Assembly: GCA_007115705.1 (NCBI GenBank)
Contig: QXEO01001868.1
Coordinates: 464,430 to 528,429 of the forward strand
Length of the DNA: 64,000 bases
Reading direction: 5' to 3'
From: Dactylis glomerata
Lineage: Eukaryota > Streptophyta > Magnoliopsida > Poales > Poaceae
The notes beneath the pieces are model-generated. The model did no database searches. It had not been told where the DNA came from and saw only the letters and a program-made list of their open reading frames with translations. A program made the position numbers and the translations under genes. Within the stretch, counting starts at the first letter, position 1; each line of letters begins with the position of its first letter. Positions 56,790 through 64,000 of the stretch are shown one piece after another.

Positions 56790-58764
56790 ATATGAAACAG
56801 GCTTTGGCCCCGCTTTATAAATAAAGCAACCACATCCATACAAAGTTTAAGTGCACAACTCAAAAAATAAGAAAAAGGTCCGCTAGGTGACAACACAGAT
56901 ATGCCCAACAACAGGTAAATGAAAGATACAGCTCTCACGCTACGCGTAAAGCAACTCAATGGTCGGACTGCGTAGATAAGTGGCGTGCCGTAACTAGAAG
57001 GACCTCCAGCATGCCGTCCAGCCGTTTCCATGTCTCGCTGCGTACAGAGTGGATACCACTGCTGCAAAAATACCAAAATTTTGAATACGGAGTCAGACAC
57101 CCGCCTTAGGAAGATAAGCTCGATAACCATCTTATTACGAATAGTTCATAAGGTCTAGGACATCGCTGCAAACACAAGCCAGAAGAGGCGCTTCCTCCCT
57201 CCGGTACGGTTTGCATGCTCCTCAAGGAACTCACCAAGGTCTAGGCCCTGGCACTCAGGTCCTAGGGCCTCAACAACGAAACTCCATAAGAAGCGGGCAG
57301 CAGGACAGGTAAAAATAATGTGGTGTGTCATCTCCGGGACGGTGCAAAGGGGACACTGGCCATTACCTGGCCCATGTCGTTTTGTAACCTCCACCCCCAT
57401 GGGGAGGCGGTCCCAAAGCAACTGCCACACAAATATTTTGATCTTAAAGGGCAATGGGCTTTCAATAGGGGGGGGGGGGGCGTCCATGTTAGAGCAGGCC
57501 CTCTACATAGGACCCGGTAGGCGGACTTAACCATGAAGATCCCCAAAGTAGACAAGTGCCACCGAACGCTCTCTGGGGACTCCGAAAGCGTGTCAGGAAG
57601 TCTAGCACGTAGCGCTTCCCACGCTATGGTTTCTTCCGGGCCAAACACCTGTCGGAACGGGAACAGTTGCGGAAAGTCCAATCTGAGGCCGCCCACCTAG
57701 CCATGAGTCTAGCCAGAATAGGGTCCCCGCTCCATCCCCTATGGAGTGGGTGACCCCCGTCATAATCTCATGCTTTATGTCTTGAAGGGATCTCCAAAAA
57801 TGAGACCTCTCTCGATGTTCACATGCCATAAACGGGTGGCCCCTCGGATATTTGGCCTTAACCAACTGTAACCATAGACCTCCGTCATCTCTAAGGATCC
57901 TCCATACCCATCTTAGCATCAAGGCCACATTAATGCGCCTAGCTAGATGCCAAGATAAATATGCCCCCACACTCCTTGGGGGCGCACAAATCCGCCCATT
58001 TAACCATACGATACTTTTAGCGCCCATTACGCTCCTGCCAGAAAAAGTGCGACAACTCCTTATCAAAGTTTTCGTGCACTGGTTGATGAGGACAGATTTG
58101 CTTCCCTTGGAAGTAAACTTCCCTCGCCATGGCTCAGCCTTCAACTTAACTCTCCCTACTAACGGATCCAAGTCCTTGATGAGGGTCCTAGTATCCTAAT
58201 TTGGCATCCCCAAGTAATTTACAGGGAATGTAGATAGCCTGCAGTTGAGGTTATCAGCAATCCACTGTTGTTCCTCAGGGTCGAACCACATGACCACAAC
58301 CTTGCTCTCATCGAAAGTTGATTTTGAGGCCAGACATGGCCTCAAAGCAGAGGAGGAACTTGAGTTTGACAAGATCACGTTCCGACCCCTCCACCATGAT
58401 CATAGTATCGTGTGCATATTGGAGGTGGGTAATCCCACCTCGAGGAATGAGGTGTCCTACCACACCGGAGATGTGGCCGGAAATCTTATCCTTCTTTAAG
58501 ATTTTTGCTAGGACGTCCACTGCGGTGTTAAAAAGTAGTGGGAAATAGGGCCCCCCTGTCTCACGCCACATGAGGATCTAAAATAGGGACCCACTTCCCT
58601 ATTAATATTAATATCAGTATTGCCACTCATGACAATCTGCATAATCCAGCTAATCATCCTGTCATCGAATCCTCTCCGAATAAGAGCCTGCCGGAGGAAG
58701 GCTATCGTGGTTTCGTCAACAGATCTGCCATTGGGGTAGGTGTATGGCAGTTTGTGGAAGGGGG
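56790..58764 (-). mobile_element. LINE on the minus strand, cut at its 5' side by a gypsy element
   Basis: Overlapping minus-strand frames give RT to C-terminus in order. These are RRGFDDRMISWIMQIVMSG and GVRQGGPISHYF (58720-58530), GGITHLQYAHDTMIM (about 58440-58396), STFPVNYLGMPN (58231-58196), WRGKFTSKGSKSVLINQ, WHLARRINVALMLRWVWRIL, and the zf-RVT part FKIKIFVWQLLWDRLPMG with CPLC...H (57440-57330). The catalytic ADD of RT is changed to A-H-D. Frameshifts separate the pieces. The 3' end reads tttataaagcggggccaaagcc on the minus strand near 56800. The 5' portion is lost or lies beyond the inserted gypsy element. Confidence 0.85.
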
Positions 58765-59229
58765 TGAACACGGCGGAGCGATCCGGGACGGTGGTAGCAC
58801 GAGTTTACCCAGCTTCAGATCCCGCAACGGTGGCGAGACCCTACGTGCTGCTATAATTCACTATATGGCAACAAGTGCTCGGTTACAATGATGAGGTTAG
58901 TTGTTTCGCTATGCGATTGGCCGTAAGTCTAAGCTGTGCCTCTAGGGCTCCTCCACGCCGGCTTATAAAGGCGCCTGGCGTGGGCAATAGGATGGTACCA
59001 GAGCGGATACAACCTGGAGTCCTAGACTAAGTCCTATGCGTGTACTACAAGGTAACCCGCCATGGGCTTGTCTCCGGATCCGCCATGAGCTCCTACGTCC
59101 AATACCGCCATGGTCTCTTCAGCAACTGGGCCGCCTAGTAGGCAATCCGCCATACCACCCTGATGGGCCACCCTGGCTTGCTGGTTTAGGACTACGTCGC
59201 CGGTATACCTATTTGGTATATCCCCAACA
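58765..59229 (-). repeat. 3' LTR of the Tat-like gypsy element
   Basis: The LTR is 465 bp. On the minus strand it starts TGTTGGGGATATACC and ends CCGTGTTCA. It sits directly after the purine-rich GGGGGCTAC. The outer end joins the LINE RT coding region. Confidence 0.75.
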
Positions 59230-59818
59230 GTAGCCCCCAGGGAACTTCAAGATCGCCATCTCTATCCGCCATGCCTTGTTTTTGGTGAAGTTCATCCACC
59301 ATAGCTCGTCTTCTTTTTTGCGTCTGGATGGTGGTTTCTTGATGTTCCTCTTTTCTTCATCTCTCAATCCGCCGTAGATAGCGGATCATGCGACGTAGTT
59401 TCAATTCAGCGAGATTTTCAAGATCTGTTGGATCATACCATAGAAATCCGCTGTAACTTTCGGTATGTAGTTCCTTCTAGGGCAAGATTCACAGTGCTCG
59501 CACTGTTAATCAAAAGTTACTATTTTCCCTTGGACACAAGTAGCCGATCTAGGGTTTCCGCAATCAAGATGAACGGTTCTGATGGCAGGCACGAATCTCG
59601 AGGCCCGGGGCCTATATATACCCCGACCGCTCACCCCGGCTAGTTCACACTTCATTCACCCCCTCGCGCACTCTCTTTCCTCAGCACCTCCTCGAGAGCT
59701 CCGTGATCTCCGATGAGCCGCCGCCCGGAGTTCTTCGCCGCCGGTGACTTTTCCGCCGAAACAGTTCACCTGAGAACAGAGCATATTCCGTAGCGGGATC
59801 CAACCTTTCTTCACCACT

Positions 59819-62800
59819 ATGAATCCTGGATCTCCTTCCCGCCACCCTTCCGAAGCTGAGGAGGAGGATTCTCCTCTGCAGCAATCTGCTCAGGGCTCAT
59901 ATCCTCTAGCGGCGGATTCTTATCCGGAGGACATTGCATCTGAAGCCGAGGATGAAATGGCGGGACTGACCGTAGAGGAGGCCGCAGAAAAAGAAACGGA
60001 TGGTGGAGCTGAGGAAGAGGAACAGGATGACGGAGCTGAAGCTAAAGAAGAGCAGATTCCCAAGAACCTCCACGGGTATTGGGTAAAATACCATGTCAAA
60101 GACGCTCACGTCCAAGCTCTAGAAAATGAGGGCACCGTGGCCCCCCAGGTAGAGTCCCACTGGCGGACTAATTTCAAAGCCATGGTGCCGGCCCCAAACT
60201 CCACCGAGATCGTGATGCTCAAATATCATGTGGAGAGGGGTCTCAGTATGCCGCCATCTTCATTTTTCACAAATCTCCTGAAGTTCTACGGGCTGCAGCT
60301 CCACCACATAGCTCCCAATAGCTTGGTGTCTGTGGTGGGTTATGCGGCCTTGTGCGAAGGATTTCTTGGAATTCGTCCCAGGGTAGACCTCTTCCAGCTT
60401 TACTTCTCAGTGCGGGCCAATTACGAAGATGACAGATTTCTTTGGACCTGTGGGACAATATGCTTTCTTCCACGGAGATCAAAAGAATATCCCTTCATCA
60501 CTCCTCTGGATTCTGCCATAGGATGGAGAGGGTCCTGGTTCTACATGGCGGATAAGCCTGCGCCATCTCAAGCCCGCGGCCTTTCTCCCTTTGAAAATAT
60601 AGCAGCTCAGCCCCTCGACTCCTGGAATCCCATCAACGATGAAACCACCACCCCTTATGTCAAGCTCCTCGCACGGCGGATCGCCAAGTTATCCAAAGAT
60701 GGTCTCAAAGGAATTGATACCATCAACTGTTGGATATCTCGGCGGATCTAGCCTGTACAACACCGCGATAGCCTGATGCATGAGTACACTGGTGCAAATG
60801 ATGGCATGCGATACTCAGACAAGGAGCTAGACCCTAAGGTGGTTGAGAAGCGCATTCGCTCGCTTATGAAATCTCCTAGGAAGAAGCCCTTGAAATTTGG
60901 CATGACAATGTTTGAGAATGGCAGCTGCCCTCCGGTAAGTTACTTTTCTGCCATAGTACTTCATGATACCTTTGCACTTTATGAGAGCTGATGTCTTCAT
61001 TTATCAGCTTAAATCGCTTGGCCCTGCGGACTTTGCTCACCTCCTTCGCCGCTCCAACTCCAAGCCTACCGCTGACGAGGAAGTGGTTCACTCCAGCGGA
61101 AACAAAGAGGAGACGGCGGGGGACGTAGATGACACAGCCCGCACGGTTAAGATGAAGGTGGTCACCAAGAAGCGGGGCAGTAGCGTGAAACCTCGTGGTG
61201 GTGGCGGGAAATCTACTGATTCCCGCCGTTTCGAAGCTCAACACAGGGCGGAGCTAGAAACGCCATCCGAGAATACTGCTACTATCAACCTGCCAAAGTC
61301 AAGGTAACCTTCTATTATTTCTTTCTTCATTGTTGTTGATTTCATTGCTAATCTTCTTTTGCATAGAAGGAAGAAGCCTGTCATCAAGGAGCCACCATCC
61401 AAGCGTGCCAAACCCTCTCCCGCCGCCATTCCGCAGACCCCTGATGCACCAATTCCCTCCCCCGCTCACAATGACATTGATATGGAGGATGCTGGTGGTC
61501 AGTTTGGGACGATGCCAGAAGCCAACCCAACGACTGAAGCTACGGCTAATGATGTCGTCCAAAGTAAAAAGGCTTCTGACTCGTTCCAAGGTCAGATGGT
61601 GGATGCTTCGGCGGGGGGCAGCTTGTTTTGGAGGCAGAAACAACTTGAGATCGTCGACCTTATCACCAGCCAAGAAGATGCCAGCAATCAGCTATCCAGT
61701 GGTATTTCTGCTTTTGTAGAGAAGATAGCAACCATGAAGAAGGTATGTACTCCCAGTAGCCCCCGAGAAGCATGGCGGATTTCCGTAGATGATCTGTTAT
61801 GGTGCTCTAAGAGAAAACTACTTTAAACTTTGCATAGTATAGCCCTCGAGTGCCGTCATATTCTGCGGTGCTCTTAGAGAACTTAAATTTTGCACTGAGT
61901 AGCCCCGAGCATTATGGCGGATAAATATCCAGCATAAAGCTCTAAGAAGACTAAAAAATCATCATGAGTAGCCCCCGAGCGTTATGGCAAATTATTATCC
62001 GTCATAAAGCTCTAAGAGTGACTAAGTTAACAAATCATCATGAGTAGCCCCCGAGCGTTATGGCGGATGACTGTCCGGCATAAAGCTCTAAGAGTGACTA
62101 ACACATAATATCGTCTTGCCAGAACTACAAGAAAGTTATGGAGGACCTGGTCCAGGTTGTCAGCTCGCAGGAGAAGGAGCTGGCAGAAAAAAGCGCTATT
62201 GTGGCGGACTTGCAGCAGCAGCTTGAGAATAGCGGTAATTTTCTTTTGCCTTTGACAAGTTCGAAGTACCTTTGTGCTAACCGATCAATACTCTGCTATG
62301 ATTTCCGCCATGCAGATGCTGCCAAGCTAAAGTCCACACTCGAGGGGGTGGAAAAGGGCCACGCTATTGCGATGGAGGGGTTGCATCAGCAGCTCCAAAA
62401 ATCTTTGGCCTCGAATACCCTCCTTGAAGAGAAGCTTAAGGACCAGGAACGCCAGAAACCTGCAGAAGCACAAGGAGGTAGAGGATCTCCGTAAAGCCGC
62501 CACCGAATTTGAAAAGCGGCGAGATGGCTTTAACGATGGTCCTCGATCATTTCCAGAAGACCCTGCTAGGTATCAATGGCTCTCCATACTGTGTAGTTGT
62601 AAATAATGCGCTATGTAGAGTATGACGCCTTGTTTGCTTCCGCTATGTAGCGACCCTGGCGCAAGGCGAGGTGGATTCCGCCACAGGATTACGCATGACC
62701 ACCGACGCGGCACAAAAGGAGCTAGATGGCCTTCTTAATGCTGGTCGTCAGGCGTGCGGGAGACTGCAAATAGCGGGTTCCTCTGGCCTTACCACCATAG

Positions 62801-63170
62801 GGCTCACCAAGAAGCTGCTGCTCGTGCCAGGCTGGTGGCGGACTGGAAGCAGTCTTCCGCTCGGGGTGGTGCCAGAAGCTTTTAAATTTGGCAAAAGGCC
62901 CACTACCCTGAGCTGGACCTGGACCTTGATAACCTCTGGCATCCCAGGAGAGCGGCGAGGAAGGCAAGCCATCGGTGGTAGAGGCCGCCATCCGGCAGAG
63001 TGTGCTAGGATATGATCAGCTCTGTGCCCTGGGTACTCAGCTGAATGTATACTAAGAAGCATACGATCTGCCGGGGTCTCCGAGCCAAGCTTTGGCATCG
63101 GTCTCTGCAGCCACTGCTGGTGCTGATGGCGGCAATGACATGTCTTCTGCTATTCTGCCATCCTATTGAG
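59819..63170 (+). pseudogene. Antisense extra ORF of the gypsy element ('putative gypsy type transposon' family)
   Basis: Exon 1 (59819-60933) encodes an acidic N-terminus, then the conserved block PPSSFFTNLLKFYGLQLHHI, GYAALCEGFLGIRP and WRGSWFYMAD. I recognise this block as the plant 'putative gypsy type transposon' domain (PF04195). A TAG at 60749-60751 interrupts it. Further exons follow at about 61008-61304, 61367-61742, 62121-62235, 62313-62450 and on to about 63170. They encode a lysine/proline-rich middle, coiled-coil segments (EKELAEKSAIVADLQQQLEN) and an end ...AILPSY. At least one frameshift (near 62455) is present. Introns have GT-AG ends. The function is unknown; this copy is broken. 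Confidence 0.75.
61749..62105 (+). repeat. Intronic tandem repeat (gtagcccccgag unit)
   Basis: About five diverged units of 70-80 bp each carry agtagcccccgagcgttatgg and aaagctctaagagtgacta. They fill the third intron of the antisense ORF. The same tagccccc motif occurs beside the LTR (59231). Confidence 0.8.
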
Positions 63171-63826
63171 TTATACCCTGCAATGTGGCAGAGAAGAAAA
63201 ACAATGCATCAATTCGGCCCCTGAGTGGGGTCTGTAAGTTTAAACTTTTAACTGCGTGTATGCTTGCACTGTGCCTGATCTGCATGTGGTGGATCAGCGA
63301 ATGCTTTTGAACCTTATGGCACAGTTTTTATCAAGTCTTAAGTGGTTTATGTGCGAAAAAACTGCCAGGCCTATTTTATGCAACTTGAAGCAGTTTTGAC
63401 ATGCTCAAAAAACAACACTAAATTTTTTCACGCGTAGGATTATGCAATCCGCCATCTGGCTCTTTGTGCTTGACTTTTCGTGAGATGGCGGAATTTTTGC
63501 ACGAACAATCCGCCAGGGCGACGATACTTAATAGCAACCATCCAAAACCCTTAGCAGATAGCGGCTTAGATCGTCAAAAAGTCACTACTCGGGAATCCAC
63601 ACAAAGAGAATCAGATGGAGATTAAAACATAAATATGCTACGCGGACCGTTTATGGCGGTTTTAAAAGGACACAAGTGCAGAGCACAATTGCGCAAAGGT
63701 TCCATACGATCAAAATGAACGATAAAGGAGGTAAAAGACTCAGAAAAAAATCAAGAGTGAACTAGCTGCTTTATTTCATTGATCATATAGAGGTGCCTAT
63801 TACATAGCCTAGATAAGTGCTAAGTG
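63171..63826. other. Non-coding stretch of the gypsy element
   Basis: This lies between the tail-to-tail ends of the antisense ORF and the polyprotein. It is AT-rich with no recognisable gene. The repeated 'atccgcca' motif is shared with the rest of the element. Confidence 0.5.
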
Positions 63827-64000
63827 TAGAAAGGACGTAGCTGTGCGATGTTCCATGGATGATCTGTTTTGTCGTAGATATCATCAGGGTCTCTTCATTT
63901 GCACTTCTTACTGGGTCACTTATCTAGCTCGCGAACATCAACGAGGTAGTAGGAACCATTCAGTAGAGCTTTGATGATGACGAAGGGTCCTTCCCAAGGC
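63827..64000 (-). pseudogene. C-terminus of the gypsy polyprotein
   Basis: The minus strand reads PWEGPFVIIKALLNGSYYL, then two in-frame stops, then HPWNIAQLRPFYT-stop. This is the usual end of a Ty3-gypsy integrase region (WEGPF...YxL...N...LR.FY). The stops show that this copy is defective. Confidence 0.75.

Larger units (their letters stand above)
58765..64000 (-). mobile_element. Tat-lineage-like gypsy retrotransposon, 3' part, with antisense extra ORF
   Basis: Reading on the minus strand from the window edge: the C-terminus of a polyprotein (64000-63827), then a long region carrying an extra gene in antisense (plus) orientation, a polypurine tract (cctgggggctac, complement of 59230-59241), and the 3' LTR (59229-58765). 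Elements of the Tat group (for example Grande) are known to carry extra ORFs between integrase and 3' LTR, sometimes antisense. The element inserted into the minus-strand LINE; the rest lies right of the window. Confidence 0.75.

Overview
This is a plant nuclear window, almost certainly from a grass of the Pooideae (Triticeae, Poeae or Aveneae relatives). The evidence is GC-rich grass-type exons, Stowaway and Tourist MITEs, and LTRs beginning TGATACGTCTC or TGATACGTCCATTTTGC, which I recall as typical of large Pooideae genomes. Species cannot be named from the sequence. About three quarters of the window is transposon.

Host genes lie at the two edges. On the left is an intact, intronless 673-aa secretory-pathway membrane protein (2991-5012). 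On the right are a two-exon leucine-rich-repeat receptor kinase of the non-RD immune type (50777-54264, 1129 aa) and an intronless type I MADS-box gene (55391-56461, 356 aa). A small two-exon gene of unknown function (49054-49549, minus strand) has a decayed paralogue at 6339-6691. The two copies lie in a duplicated segment of about 1.2 kb and now flank the transposon nest.

The centre (about 10.0-48.4 kb) is one deep nest. A 5'-truncated LINE on the plus strand was split into four pieces by three insertions: (i) a 3'-truncated Ty3-gypsy fragment (11367-15346); (ii) LTR element A (16242-45611, plus strand); (iii) a poly(A)-tailed retroposon (46152-47828) with a 14-16 bp target duplication. Element A was itself hit three times: element 1 (16709-25376, minus) inside its 5' LTR, a 5.0-kb Mutator-like transposon (28985-34014) in its interior, and element 2 (37612-44728, minus) inside its 3' LTR. 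Target duplications bracket all of these except the truncated gypsy fragment. Elements A, 1 and 2 are relatives (Athila/Sabrina-like, no reverse transcriptase or integrase). They share about 2.9 kb of 3' non-coding interior but carry three different coding modules: gag-protease, an 837-aa gag with zinc knuckle, and a 196-aa protein I do not recognise.

The Mutator-like element has no transposase. It carries two intact intron-containing reading frames, a GRF-type zinc-finger protein and a protein with an XS-type zinc finger, the class found in RNA-silencing proteins such as SGS3. This is the most interesting cargo in the window.

The right end holds a second LINE (minus strand, 56790-58764) cut by a Tat-lineage-like gypsy element (58765 to beyond the window). 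That element has its polyprotein on the minus strand and an extra multi-exon reading frame in antisense orientation. Intergenic stretches carry several MITEs with clear TA, TAA or TTA target duplications. Exon, LTR and divergence values are read or counted by eye.
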